From Verminephrobacter eiseniae EF01-2 (GTDB lineage Bacteria; Pseudomonadota; Gammaproteobacteria; Burkholderiales; Burkholderiaceae_C), in assembly GCF_000015565.1 (NCBI RefSeq), contig NC_008786.1, positions 1,054,001 through 1,118,000 on the forward strand: 64,000 nucleotides of DNA, given 5' to 3'. This document shows positions 42,205 to 50,565 of the stretch, piece by piece. The position numbers were made by a program, and so were the translations under genes. Each line of letters starts with the position of its first letter. Position 1 is the stretch's first letter. A model generated the notes under the pieces. The model saw only the letters and a list, made by a program, of their open reading frames with translations, did no database searches and was not told where the DNA came from.

Positions 42205-42486
42205 ATGGCCACGTTCAAGAAGTTCAACAAAGACAAGCGCCCCAAGCGCAACACCCAGTCCCTGCTGTTCAAGCGCAAGCGCTTTTGCCGCTTCACGGTG
42301 ACCGGCGTCGAAGAAATCGACTACAAGGATGTAGACACGTTGCGCGATTTCATCGCCGAAAACGGCAAGATCATCCCCGCGCGCCTGACCGGCACGCGCG
42401 CCATCTTCCAGCGCCAGCTCAACACCGCGATCAAACGCGCCCGCTTTCTGGCCTTGGTGCCTTACAGCGACCAGCACAAGATCTGA
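42205..42486 (+). CDS. rpsR: 30S ribosomal protein S18
   Basis: The 93-residue protein is basic, with the S18 core [20 protein letters not shown], then [19 protein letters not shown] and the terminal [18 protein letters not shown]. It binds the 30S platform next to S6. A Cys-containing N-terminal zinc-type motif is absent, as in most S18. It is 18 bp after priB and 12 bp before rplI. Confidence 0.98.
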   Translation: MATFKKFNKDKRPKRNTQSLLFKRKRFCRFTVTGVEEIDYKDVDTLRDFIAENGKIIPARLTGTRAIFQRQLNTAIKRARFLALVPYSDQHKI

Positions 42487-42498
42487 GGAGCACCTGCC

Positions 42499-42951
42499 AT
42501 GCAAATCATCCTGCTCGACAAGGTTGTGAACCTCGGCAACCTGGGCCAAATCGTCAAGGTCAAGGACGGCTACGCCCGCAACTTCCTGATCCCTACGGGC
42601 CGCGCCCGCCGCGCCACCGAAGCGGCCAAGGCCGAGTTCGAGGCCAAGCGCGCCGAACTCGAAAAAACCGCCGCCACCAACCTGGCCCAGGCCCAGGCCC
42701 AAGGCGAAAAGCTCGCCGGCACTGCCATCAAGCTGACGCAAAAGGCGGGCGTCGACGGCCGTCTGTTTGGCTCGGTGACCAACCATGACATCGCCGAAGA
42801 GTTGAACAAACAAGGCTTCAAGCTGGCCAAGTCGCGCATCCGCCTGCCCAACGGCCCCATCAAGATGGTCGGCGACAACACGGTGAGCGTGGTTTTGCAC
42901 ACCGATGTGGTCGTCGAAGTCATCGTGTCGGTGTATGGCGAAACCGCCTGA
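42499..42951 (+). CDS. rplI: 50S ribosomal protein L9
   Basis: The 150-residue protein has the N-terminal L9 domain [20 protein letters not shown], then [17 protein letters not shown] long connecting helix ([21 protein letters not shown]) and a C-terminal domain with [12 protein letters not shown] follow. L9 extends from the L1 side of the 50S subunit and supports reading-frame fidelity. It is the last gene of the operon and is followed by a strong intrinsic terminator. Confidence 0.98.
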   Translation: MQIILLDKVVNLGNLGQIVKVKDGYARNFLIPTGRARRATEAAKAEFEAKRAELEKTAATNLAQAQAQGEKLAGTAIKLTQKAGVDGRLFGSVTNHDIAEELNKQGFKLAKSRIRLPNGPIKMVGDNTVSVVLHTDVVVEVIVSVYGETA

Positions 42952-42973
42952 TCATCCGGCCCTGGTGACTTGC

Positions 42974-43006
42974 GTAAAAGCCGCCCTCGGGCGGCTTTTA
43001 CTTTTT
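42974..43006 (+). terminator. Strong rho-independent terminator after rplI
   Basis: GTAAAAGCCGCCC and GGGCGGCTTTTAC form a perfect 13-bp stem with a two-base TC loop, and a T run follows (CTTTTT). The A-rich and T-rich flanks also make it usable from the other strand. It ends the rpsF operon 23 bp after the rplI stop and separates it from dnaB. Confidence 0.93.
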
Positions 43007-43123
43007 GGTTTGCGCATCGCATACATGCTTGCCCACCTGTCATCCAGCAATTATCCCCAGGTGTATCAACAGCGCATGCCTTGCACCGGGATTACATTCC
43101 GTTCTTCATGACGCCCAAAAATC

Positions 43124-44542
43124 ATGTCCGCCATCTTTCCCCCGCTCGATGACGATGGCTCGACGGCGCAGCCGCCCGATCCCGAACTGGCCCGGTTGCG
43201 CCTGCCACCGCACTCGATCGAGGCCGAATCCAGCGTGCTCGGCGGGCTGCTGCTGGACAACAATGCCTGGGACCGCGTCGGTGACCTGCTGGTGCAAAGC
43301 CATTTTTACCGCCATGAGCACCAGATGATCTACACCGCCATCGGCGTGCTGATCACTGCCAGCAAGCCGGCCGACGTGATCACCGTGTTCGAGCAGTTGC
43401 AGAACCTGGGCCAGGCCCAGGAAACGGGGGGGCTGGCGTATTTGAACAACCTCGCGCAATATGTGCCGGGCGCCAGCAACATCCGCCGCTATGCGGAGAT
43501 CGTGCGCGAGCGGGCCATTTTGCGCAAGCTGATCACGACCAGCGACGAGATCTGCACCAGCGCCTTCAACCCGCAAGGCCGGACGGTGGAGCGCATTCTC
43601 GACGAGGCCGAAGCCAGGATTTTTGCCATTGGCGAAGAAGGCTCGCGCACCAAGCAGGGTTTCCAGTCGCTCGACAAACTGGTGGTCGATCTGCTCGACC
43701 GCGTGCAGGAGTTGGCCGACAACCCGGTGGACGTGACCGGCGTGCCCACCGGCTTTGCCGATCTCGACCGGATGACCTGCGGCCTGCAGGCGGGCGACCT
43801 GGTGGTGCTGGCCGCGCGCCCGTCGATGGGCAAGACCTCGCTGGCGGTGAACATTGCCGAGCATGTGGCGCTCGATGAGGGCCTGCCGGTGGCCATCTTC
43901 TCTATGGAAATGGGCGCCGCGCAACTGGCGGTGCGCATCGTGGGCTCGATTGGCCGCGTGAACCAGGGCAACCTGCGCACCGGCCGGCTCAGCGATGAGG
44001 AGTGGCCACGCCTGACCGAAGCCATTGAAAAGCTGCGCACGGTGTCGCTGCACATCGACGAAACCCCGGGCCTGACGCCCAGCGAACTGCGCGCCAATGC
44101 CCGGCGTCTGGCGCGCCAGTGCGGCAAGCTCGGCCTGATCGTGGTGGACTATTTGCAGTTGATGAGCGGCTCGGACGCATCAGGTTCGGACAACCGGGCC
44201 ACCGAACTGGGCGAGATCTCGCGCGGCCTGAAAATGCTGGCCAAGGAACTGCAATGCCCGGTGATGGCGCTCTCGCAGCTCAATCGCTCGGTCGAGCAGC
44301 GCACCGACAAACGCCCGCTGATGTCCGACCTGCGCGAGTCCGGCGCCATCGAGCAAGATGCCGACATCATCATGTTCATCTACCGCGACGACTACTACAA
44401 CAAGGAGAGCAAGGAACCGAACGTGGCCGAAATCATCATCGGCAAGCAGCGCAATGGCCCGACCGGCACGGTCAAGCTGTTCTTCCAGAAGAACCAGACG
44501 CGCTTCGAGAACCTGGCCATCGGTTCGGGCGACGATTTTTGA
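43124..44542 (+). CDS. dnaB: Replicative DNA helicase DnaB
   Basis: This 472-residue hexameric helicase unwinds DNA at the fork. An N-terminal primase-interacting domain (PPHSIEAESSVLGGLLLD) joins a RecA-like motor. The motor has Walker A (AARPSMGKTS), the ENxxFSMEM-like AIFSMEMGAAQLA, Walker B (LIVVDYLQLM) and the C-terminal KQRNGPTGTVKLFF. There is no intein. It lies behind the ribosomal operon that contains priB, the conserved setting. Confidence 0.98.
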   Translation: MSAIFPPLDDDGSTAQPPDPELARLRLPPHSIEAESSVLGGLLLDNNAWDRVGDLLVQSHFYRHEHQMIYTAIGVLITASKPADVITVFEQLQNLGQAQETGGLAYLNNLAQYVPGASNIRRYAEIVRERAILRKLITTSDEICTSAFNPQGRTVERILDEAEARIFAIGEEGSRTKQGFQSLDKLVVDLLDRVQELADNPVDVTGVPTGFADLDRMTCGLQAGDLVVLAARPSMGKTSLAVNIAEHVALDEGLPVAIFSMEMGAAQLAVRIVGSIGRVNQGNLRTGRLSDEEWPRLTEAIEKLRTVSLHIDETPGLTPSELRANARRLARQCGKLGLIVVDYLQLMSGSDASGSDNRATELGEISRGLKMLAKELQCPVMALSQLNRSVEQRTDKRPLMSDLRESGAIEQDADIIMFIYRDDYYNKESKEPNVAEIIIGKQRNGPTGTVKLFFQKNQTRFENLAIGSGDDF

Positions 44543-44575
44543 TCACGCTGGCGCTTGATTCATCCTTGCCGTCAG

Positions 44576-44935
44576 CTATCGAAATAGTAGCGCCAAAAGC
44601 AGCAAGCCAAGCCCCAACACGCCCAGGGTCAGCAAGGCCCAGGTACTGCGTTGGCTGTGCCGGCGCAGCGCTTCGATGGCCAGCACCAGTTGGGCGTTTT
44701 GTGCTGCCAGTGACTCGATCAGCAGCGCGCCATCGCGTTGCTCCTGCTCCAACTGCGTGACCCGGTCATGCAGGTGCTGCCACTGTGCGTCGGCAGGCGG
44801 CACGGCGCCTTCCTGCGCCGCGACGGCAGTGTCTTTGCGCGCGCTGCCCAAGAGCTTTTTGGCGGCTTGCAGGATTTGGGGCGTGGCCTTGATCACGTCA
44901 CCCCAGGGCACCAGTTTGAGCACGGCCATCCACAT
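44576..44935 (-). CDS. Small coiled-coil, tail-anchored membrane protein of unknown function
   Basis: The 119-residue product starts MWMAVLKLVPWGDVIKATPQ. The middle (about residues 48-92) is a heptad-like coiled coil rich in Gln/Glu. The C-terminus is a single hydrophobic helix (WALLTLGVLGLGLLLLALLF) ending in Arg. Similar short proteins with a leading KLVPW segment occur downstream of dnaB in related genera as conserved hypotheticals. It is convergent with dnaB (34-bp gap). No enzymatic motif is seen. A second Met at codon 3 is an alternative start. Confidence 0.75.
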   Translation of the reverse strand: MWMAVLKLVPWGDVIKATPQILQAAKKLLGSARKDTAVAAQEGAVPPADAQWQHLHDRVTQLEQEQRDGALLIESLAAQNAQLVLAIEALRRHSQRSTWALLTLGVLGLGLLLLALLFR

Positions 44936-44975
44936 TGGAGTTTCCCGATGACATATGCAACGACTGCGGCCTATG

Positions 44976-45108
44976 CTAGTGTCTCGTCACGGATCAGATG
45001 TCGTAGGCTGCGCGCAGCCAATACCGAGCGTATTGGCAAGCGATGCAACGCCGCGATGCGCTTCGATGGCCAGCGCAGACCGACAGATGATCCGTGACGC
45101 GACACTAG
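44976..45108. mobile_element. 133-bp MITE-like element with 28-bp terminal inverted repeats
   Basis: The ends CTAGTGTC-N-CGTCACGGATCA (44976-44996) and its reverse complement (45088-45108) match. Over 28 bases the two arms agree at 25 positions. Both ends carry CTAG, so the element is consistent with insertion at TA inside CTAG, as for IS630-type elements. The interior holds a 14-bp palindrome (45006-45019) and a CCAATAC/GTATTGG hairpin but no gene. It sits between the small membrane protein gene and the PhoH gene. Confidence 0.8.
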
Positions 45109-45137
45109 GCACGCGCCGCAGGCTGCGCGGTGGCGTT

Positions 45138-46865
45138 TCACAGCATCTCGCTCGCAAAATCCGCCAGGCGCGAGCGTTCACCGCGCGCCAGCGTGATGTG
45201 GCCGCCATGCGGCCAGCCCTTGAAGCGGTCTACCGCATAGGTCAGGCCCGAGGAGCCTTCGGTCAGGTACGGCGTGTCGATCTGCGCCAGGTTGCCCATG
45301 CAGATGATCTTGGTGCCCGGGCCGGCGCGCGTGATCAGCGTCTTCATCTGCTTGGGCGTCAGGTTTTGCGCCTCATCGATGATCACGTACTTGTTCAGGA
45401 AGGTGCGCCCGCGCATGAAGCTCATGCTCTTGATCTTGATGCGGCTGCGGATGAGCTCGTTGGTTGCGGCACGCCCCCATTCGCCGGCGTTGCCGCCGTC
45501 GCCCTTGGCGAGGAACTCCAGGTTGTCGTCGAGCGCCCCCATCCAGGGGCCCATCTTTTCTTCTTCGGTGCCGGGCAGAAAGCCGATGTCCTCGCCCACG
45601 CTGACCGTGGCGCGGGTCATGATGATCTCGGTGTAGCGGCGGTCATCGAGCACCTGGGTCAGCCCTGCGGCCAATGCCAGCAAGGTCTTGCCGGTGCCGG
45701 CCGTGCCGGTCAGCGTGACGAAGTCGATCTCGGGGTCCATCAGCAGGTTCATCGCGTAGTTCTGCTCGCGGTTGCGCGTGGTCACACCCCATACCGCATG
45801 TTTGGCCGAGCCATAGTCCTTGAGCGTCTGCAACACCGCAGTCTTCTCGCGGATCTCGCTGACCCGCGCGAACAGGCTGGGCTCGCCCGGGGCCTCGAAG
45901 CAGACAAACTGGTTGATCATCAGTTGCGGCACGATGGGGCCGCCGATGCGGTAGTACATGTGCGCACCGCTTTGCCAGCTCTGCACGTTCTTGCCGCTCT
46001 TGGCCCAGAAGTCCGGGGGCAGGGCCAGCACGCCCGCGTACAGCAGGTCGCCGTCTTCCAATGTCTTGTCGTTCTGGTAGTCCTCGGCGTTCAGCCCCAG
46101 GGCGCGGGCCTTGACGCGCATGTTGATGTCCTTGGACACCAGCACCACCTGGCGCGGGGCATGCAGCTTGCGCAGCGCCTGGACCACGCCCAGGATCTGG
46201 TTGTCGGCCTTTCCCGGCGGCAGGCTGGTGGGCAGGCTGTAGTCCAGCGGGGCGGTCTGGAAGAACAGGTGCCCGCCGGCGGCGCGCTGGCCGGTCGAGT
46301 CCAGCCCAACCCCGTGCGCCATGTCGGCGCCTTGTGCGGCGGCGGCCAGCGCATCGAGCGTGCGGCTGGCCTGGCGGCCGTTGCGTGCCACTTCGGTCAT
46401 GCCGTTTTTATGGCTGTCGAGTTCTTCCAGCACGATCATCGGCAGGAAGATGTCGTGCTCTTCAAAGCGGAACAGGCAGGTGGGATCGTGCAGCAGCACA
46501 TTGGTGTCGAGCACAAACAGCTTGGCAGGGCCTTGCGGACGGCTGCGCTGGTGGCGGCCCCGCACCGGCGCGGCCGCCACCGGGCTGGCCGGCGCAGCCA
46601 TGGTGTCGGCGCGGGCGGGGCTGCGCCGGCCCGGGCTGCGGACTGCGGGTGTTTCGGATGCAGCGCTGCCAGGCTCGGCTGCAGGCACGCTGGCGAGCAG
46701 TTGCGCTGCTGCGCGGTCGGTCGCCGGTTTGCGCGCCGGCGCACGCGCTGCGGCTGCGTCGGCCGTCCCGGTCGCTGCGGCGGCCTTGCCATCTCGGGCA
46801 GGCATGTCGTAGGCCTCGGGTGCAAGGAGGGCGGCGCGCCGGCTGGGGGCGGGGGGCAGGGGCAT
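45138..46865 (-). CDS. PIN-PhoH family ATPase/RNase-like protein
   Basis: This 575-residue protein has three parts. First comes a 110-residue Ala/Pro-rich, probably disordered extension. Next is a PIN nuclease-like domain (LFVLDTNVLLHDP, then MIVLEELDSHKNG). The C-terminal PhoH ATPase domain carries Walker A TGTAGTGKTLLALA, RATVSVGEDIGFLPGT and Walker B YVIIDEAQN. This is the YlaK/PhoH2 architecture, in which ATP hydrolysis is linked to RNA unwinding and cleavage in some members. I chose the ATG at 46865; the frame is open further upstream without homology. A hairpin at 46899-46934 separates it from bcp. Confidence 0.92.
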   Translation of the reverse strand: MPLPPAPSRRAALLAPEAYDMPARDGKAAAATGTADAAAARAPARKPATDRAAAQLLASVPAAEPGSAASETPAVRSPGRRSPARADTMAAPASPVAAAPVRGRHQRSRPQGPAKLFVLDTNVLLHDPTCLFRFEEHDIFLPMIVLEELDSHKNGMTEVARNGRQASRTLDALAAAAQGADMAHGVGLDSTGQRAAGGHLFFQTAPLDYSLPTSLPPGKADNQILGVVQALRKLHAPRQVVLVSKDINMRVKARALGLNAEDYQNDKTLEDGDLLYAGVLALPPDFWAKSGKNVQSWQSGAHMYYRIGGPIVPQLMINQFVCFEAPGEPSLFARVSEIREKTAVLQTLKDYGSAKHAVWGVTTRNREQNYAMNLLMDPEIDFVTLTGTAGTGKTLLALAAGLTQVLDDRRYTEIIMTRATVSVGEDIGFLPGTEEEKMGPWMGALDDNLEFLAKGDGGNAGEWGRAATNELIRSRIKIKSMSFMRGRTFLNKYVIIDEAQNLTPKQMKTLITRAGPGTKIICMGNLAQIDTPYLTEGSSGLTYAVDRFKGWPHGGHITLARGERSRLADFASEML

Positions 46866-46898
46866 GGTGGCAGGGACTCGGTCAGTGGTGTTCAGAAA

Positions 46899-46934
46899 GC
46901 CAAAAGCCGCCTGGAGGCCAAGGCGGCTTTTGGC
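46899..46934 (-). terminator. Probable rho-independent terminator downstream of bcp
   Basis: GCCAAAAGCCGCCT and its exact complement form a 14-bp stem with an 8-base loop. Read on the minus strand the stem ends CTTTTGGC and is followed by TTTCTG. It lies between the bcp stop (47008) and the PhoH start (46865). The U-tract is short, so read-through is possible. Confidence 0.7.
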
Positions 46935-47007
46935 AAGGGGCGCCAAGCGTTGCGGTCACCGGAACGACCCGAAGAGTATGCGGCAGCGCCGACGCTCCAC
47001 AAGGCGA

Positions 47008-47493
47008 TCAAGCGGCCTTTTTCAGGGTCTTGATGGATTTGACCGTCTTGAGGACTTCATCCACATGGCCCGGCACTTTCAGACCGCGCCATTCCTGCAC
47101 CAGCAGGCCATCGGGGCCGATCAGGAAGGTGCTGCGCTCGATGCCCTTGACCTTTTTGCCGTACATGATCTTGTTCTTGACCACGCCGAACATATGGCAC
47201 ATTTTCTCTTCGGTGTCGGCGATGAGTTCAAAGGGCAGTTCCAGCTTTTCCTTGAAGTCGTCGTGCGACTTCATGTTGTCGCGCGACACGCCGAACACGG
47301 CAGCGCCGGCTTTCACGAAGTCCTTGTAGCGGTCGCGAAACTGCATGGCCTCCGTGGTGCAACCAGGCGTGTTGTCCTTGGGATAAAAGTAAAGCACCAG
47401 AATCTGGCCCAGGTGGGAGCTGTTGGAGACCTTGATGCCACCGGTGGCGTTGGTTTCAAATTCAGGCAGGGGTTTGTTGACAACGATCGCCAT
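47008..47493 (-). CDS. bcp: Peroxiredoxin, bacterioferritin comigratory protein type
   Basis: Bcp/PrxQ reduces hydrogen and organic peroxides using thioredoxin. The 161-residue product from the ATG at 47493 has the peroxidatic C45 in YPKDNTPGCTTEAMQF. Position 50, where E. coli Bcp has its resolving Cys, is Met, so this is a one-Cys or otherwise resolved form. The thioredoxin-fold strand VFGVSRDNMKSHDDF follows. Longer in-frame starts extend into non-homologous sequence and were rejected. A terminator-like hairpin follows. Confidence 0.93.
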   Translation of the reverse strand: MAIVVNKPLPEFETNATGGIKVSNSSHLGQILVLYFYPKDNTPGCTTEAMQFRDRYKDFVKAGAAVFGVSRDNMKSHDDFKEKLELPFELIADTEEKMCHMFGVVKNKIMYGKKVKGIERSTFLIGPDGLLVQEWRGLKVPGHVDEVLKTVKSIKTLKKAA

Positions 47494-47756
47494 GGCACTT
47501 GGATCTCTCAGGATGTAGTCGTTGGTAAGAGCCGATGGAGCGGGTGTGTCGTTGCTCTTGGGATGTCCTGGCTTGGAGGCGCCCCCGGCCGCAACTGGCG
47601 ATTTTACTCCCAAAAACGAACTCCCGGCCATGGCGCCACGACGGCGCGGGCCAGCCCAAGGGCATGGGCACAGCACCCCGGCGGGTACCCTGGATACATC
47701 GAGGATGCCTGGGCGGCTGCTTGGCGCAGGCGTCGCCGAGCTTGCCGGCAGCGCGC

Positions 47757-48059
47757 TCAATGCACGACGACGGGGTTTTGCGCCAGACCGGCGTAGCGGT
47801 CCAGCGCGTCTTCGACTTCCTCTTGCGTGGGCGTTTTGCGTTGCCAGGCCAGGATCTGCGCCTGGAACATCTCGGCCCAGGAGCCGTCGAGATACACCTC
47901 TTTGCCGGAGCGCTTGTCGACGATTTCAAAACCATGGCGCGCAAACCGGGCAACGCTGGTGTCGTTCAGCGCCTGGGGGTCCTGGGGGTCTGGCTCCAGC
48001 ACATCGGGCAACATGTGGACTACCACGAAGGATTCTGAGTCGTAGAGCATGTGCATCAT
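47757..48059 (-). CDS. DUF3567 family protein
   Basis: This 100-residue acidic protein begins MMHMLYDSESFVVVHMLPDV, contains HGFEIVDKRSGKEVYLDGSW and ends EVEDALDRYAGLAQNPVVVH. It matches the DUF3567 family, which is largely limited to betaproteobacteria. No function is known. A GGGGAA ribosome site lies just before the ATG at 48059. It has no signal or membrane segment and is predicted to be cytoplasmic. It lies between bcp and the DUF3108 gene, all on one strand. Confidence 0.88.
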   Translation of the reverse strand: MMHMLYDSESFVVVHMLPDVLEPDPQDPQALNDTSVARFARHGFEIVDKRSGKEVYLDGSWAEMFQAQILAWQRKTPTQEEVEDALDRYAGLAQNPVVVH

Positions 48060-48139
48060 GTTCCCCTGGTTGTGTGAATGGCTGTCAGATGACCGCCGGT
48101 GGGCCAAATTCAAGTGGCATCGGCCAACCCATGGGCTTT

Positions 48140-48171
48140 GGCTCCTCGGCTCCTCGGCTTTTCGGCTTTTC
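48140..48171. repeat. Four tandem 8-bp units
   Basis: GGCTCCTC occurs twice, followed by GGCTTTTC twice, head to tail, in the 223-bp gap between the DUF3567 start and the DUF3108 stop. It is a small imperfect microsatellite with no evident coding role. Confidence 0.85.
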
Positions 48172-48282
48172 GTAGCGCAGTATTTCATGAAAACCGCAGC
48201 CGGCCGGATTTGCCGGGCTTTTTTGCCGCTCTGGCGCTGTGGCGCCACATTGCGCAGGGACTTCGGCAATCCGGTGCCGGAT

Positions 48283-49488
48283 TCAGGGCGCGCTGCTGCT
48301 GCGCAGCCGCAGATCGGCATAGTCGCCATTGGCCTGCGTGAGCCGGATGCGCGCCGGCAGATGGCCCAGCGCCGGCGCCAGCCATAGTTCGGCCCGCTGG
48401 TCGTGCCCATGCCGGGGCCGGCGCTGCAGCTTGAGGGTGGGCGTAGGCCCGGCGGGCAGGTCCAGCGTTTCGGGGCCTTCGACGGTGAAGGTCCAGCGGT
48501 CGGCGCTGCGGGCGCTGACGCTGGTCAGCGTGATTTCGGTGCCGGGCACGAAACGGCCCGGGTCGGCGGCCAGCAACGCGCCGAGTTGGATGAAGATGCT
48601 CAGGCGGTCTTGCGCGCCGGGGTCTACGGCGGCCTCGGGGGTGCTGGCGCTGAAGCTGACGCGGCCCCGGTCATGGTCGAAATGGGCCACCTGCTCGCTG
48701 CGCGCGCGGTCGGAGAAGCGCTCGGGTCGAAGGCCCTGCGGCGTGATCCGGCCGACGCTGCTTTGCGCGCGCGCGCCGAGCAAAAACGCGCGGATCTCCT
48801 GCCGCGCCTCGTACCGGCTGCCATCGTGCTGCCACAGCAGTTCGGCGCGGGCGCTGTAGGTGAATTGCCTGGCCTGTCCGCTGACCTCGTAGGCCAGCCT
48901 GGTCGGCACGGGGATCACCGGTGCTGGCGTGGTGTCGGACCTGTCGACGGTGGCGTCGGGCGCGTCGGCATCGACGCCACCGTCGGGCGGGCCGATGTCT
49001 GCCCGGGCGTCCTGCGCTGGCGCGGCCAGTGGGGCGGACGCTGGCGGATCGGGCGCTGCCGTGGCCGGGGCCTCGGGGGTTGCGGCAGTGTTTGCCGCAG
49101 CGGTTGCCATGGCCAGGCCGATGCCGGCCTCGGAGGCTCCATCGGGTGCCGCTGCCGGTGCCGCTTCGGCGTCCGGGAGGGCTTGAGGGGCTTGGGCTTG
49201 GGCTTGGGCCTGCGCTTGGGGGGCGGTGGCGGCGGTGGGGTTTGGCGGGGGACGGGGCTTTTCCCGCACCACAGGTCGGGGCGCCAATGTGGGGGCAGGC
49301 GTGGCGGTGGGCGGCGCAACGGCAATGCTGCGGGCGCTCAAAACCCGGTCAGCGGGCTGCACGGGGCGGTTCCAGGCCAGGGGCCAGTGGCTGAGCACCA
49401 GCCAGTGCAGGGCCAGCACCAGGGCGGTGACGAGAACCAGCGTGCGCCGTGGCCGCAACGTATGGACAGCAACAGCATGGTCGTCCAT
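48283..49488 (-). CDS. DUF3108 domain protein with long low-complexity N-terminal region
   Basis: The product is 401 residues. An N-terminal membrane anchor (TLVLVTALVLALHWLVLSHW, about residues 16-35) is followed by about 160 residues rich in Ala, Pro and Gln (including a run of AQAQAQAQAQA). The C-terminal half is the DUF3108 beta-barrel-like domain (LAYEVSGQARQFTYSARAEL to RHGHDQRAELWLAPALGHLP). The domain is found in cell-envelope proteins of unknown role. The ATG at 49488 was chosen because the anchor starts just after it. A much longer open frame extends upstream but covers the facing FAH and GntR genes and is not real. Confidence 0.85.
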   Translation of the reverse strand: MDDHAVAVHTLRPRRTLVLVTALVLALHWLVLSHWPLAWNRPVQPADRVLSARSIAVAPPTATPAPTLAPRPVVREKPRPPPNPTAATAPQAQAQAQAQAPQALPDAEAAPAAAPDGASEAGIGLAMATAAANTAATPEAPATAAPDPPASAPLAAPAQDARADIGPPDGGVDADAPDATVDRSDTTPAPVIPVPTRLAYEVSGQARQFTYSARAELLWQHDGSRYEARQEIRAFLLGARAQSSVGRITPQGLRPERFSDRARSEQVAHFDHDRGRVSFSASTPEAAVDPGAQDRLSIFIQLGALLAADPGRFVPGTEITLTSVSARSADRWTFTVEGPETLDLPAGPTPTLKLQRRPRHGHDQRAELWLAPALGHLPARIRLTQANGDYADLRLRSSSAP

Positions 49489-49539
49489 TGCACTAAGATG
49501 CGCCGGTGTCGATTGAATCCGGATCCATGGGCCCCCAAG

Positions 49540-50565
49540 ATGAAACTTGCGACCTACAAAGACGGTTCGCGTGACGGCCAACTGGTGGTTGTCGCCCGCG
49601 ACCTGGGCCTGGCCCATTATGCGACCGGCATTGCCGACAAGCTCCAGCAGGTGCTGGACGACTGGGGCTTTGTCTCGCCCCAGTTGCAAGACCTGTCCGA
49701 GCAACTCGATGCCGGCCGCGCGCGCCATGCCTTCCCGTTCGAGCCTGCCCGGTGCATGGCCCCGCTGCCCCGCGCCTACCAGTGGGCCGATGGCTCGGCT
49801 TACATCAACCATGTGGAGTTGCTGCGCAAGGCGCGCAACGCCGAGGTGCCGGAAAGTTTCTACACCGACCCCCTGATGTACCAAGGCGGCAGCGACGACT
49901 TCATCGGCCCCTGCGACGCCGTGGTGCTGCCCAGCGAAGCCATGGGCATCGACTTCGAGGCCGAACTCGCGGTCATCACCGGCGATGTGAAGATGGGGGT
50001 CACGCCCGAGCAGGCGCTCGAAGGCATCCGCCTGATGATGATTGCCAACGATGTGTCGCTGCGCCACCTGGTGGCGGCCGAACTGGCCAAGGGCTTCGGC
50101 TTCTTGCAGTCCAAGCCGGCCACTGCTTTCGGCCCTGTGGCCGTGACGCTGGACGAGCTCGGCGCGGCCTGGGACCATGGCCGTGCAAACCTGGTGCTGC
50201 AATCGACCTGGAACGGCCGCAAGGTCGGCATGTGCGAGGCCGGCCCGGAGATGACCTTTCACTTCGGCCAACTCATCGCCCATCTGGCCCGCACGCGCAA
50301 TGTGCGCGCCGGCTCCATCATCGGCAGCGGCACCGTGAGCAACCGGGGCCTGGAGCAGGGCGGCCGCACCGAGTGGCCCAAGGGCTATAGCTGCATTGCC
50401 GAAAAGCGCTGCATCGAGACCCTGCAAGACGGCAAGCCCGGCACCGGCTTCATGAGGTACGGCGACACCATCCGCATCGAGGCCAAGGGCAAAGACGGCG
50501 CCAGCATCTTCGGCGCCATCGACCAGGTCATTGCGGCGCCCGAGGAGTCCGGCAAAACTCAATAG
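49540..50565 (+). CDS. Fumarylacetoacetate hydrolase family protein
   Basis: This 341-residue FAH-fold enzyme begins MKLATYKDGSRDGQLVVVAR. The metal-binding acidic cluster lies in MGIDFEAELAVITGD (about residues 136-150), followed by LMMIANDVSLRHLV, and GSIIGSGTVSNRGLEQGG near residue 270. The family cleaves C-C bonds in beta-diketones or isomerises and hydrates oxo-acids. Close relatives are annotated as fumarylacetoacetase or 2-keto-4-pentenoate hydratase. The 3' end overlaps the GntR gene on the other strand by 7 bp. It is divergent from the DUF3108 gene. Confidence 0.9.
   Translation: MKLATYKDGSRDGQLVVVARDLGLAHYATGIADKLQQVLDDWGFVSPQLQDLSEQLDAGRARHAFPFEPARCMAPLPRAYQWADGSAYINHVELLRKARNAEVPESFYTDPLMYQGGSDDFIGPCDAVVLPSEAMGIDFEAELAVITGDVKMGVTPEQALEGIRLMMIANDVSLRHLVAAELAKGFGFLQSKPATAFGPVAVTLDELGAAWDHGRANLVLQSTWNGRKVGMCEAGPEMTFHFGQLIAHLARTRNVRAGSIIGSGTVSNRGLEQGGRTEWPKGYSCIAEKRCIETLQDGKPGTGFMRYGDTIRIEAKGKDGASIFGAIDQVIAAPEESGKTQ

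Noticed and set aside
44976..45108. The inverted-repeat element considered as a rho-independent terminator for dnaB or the small membrane gene
   Set aside because: The arms are separated by about 77 bp, have no U-tract, and carry CTAG at both ends, which fits a mobile element better.
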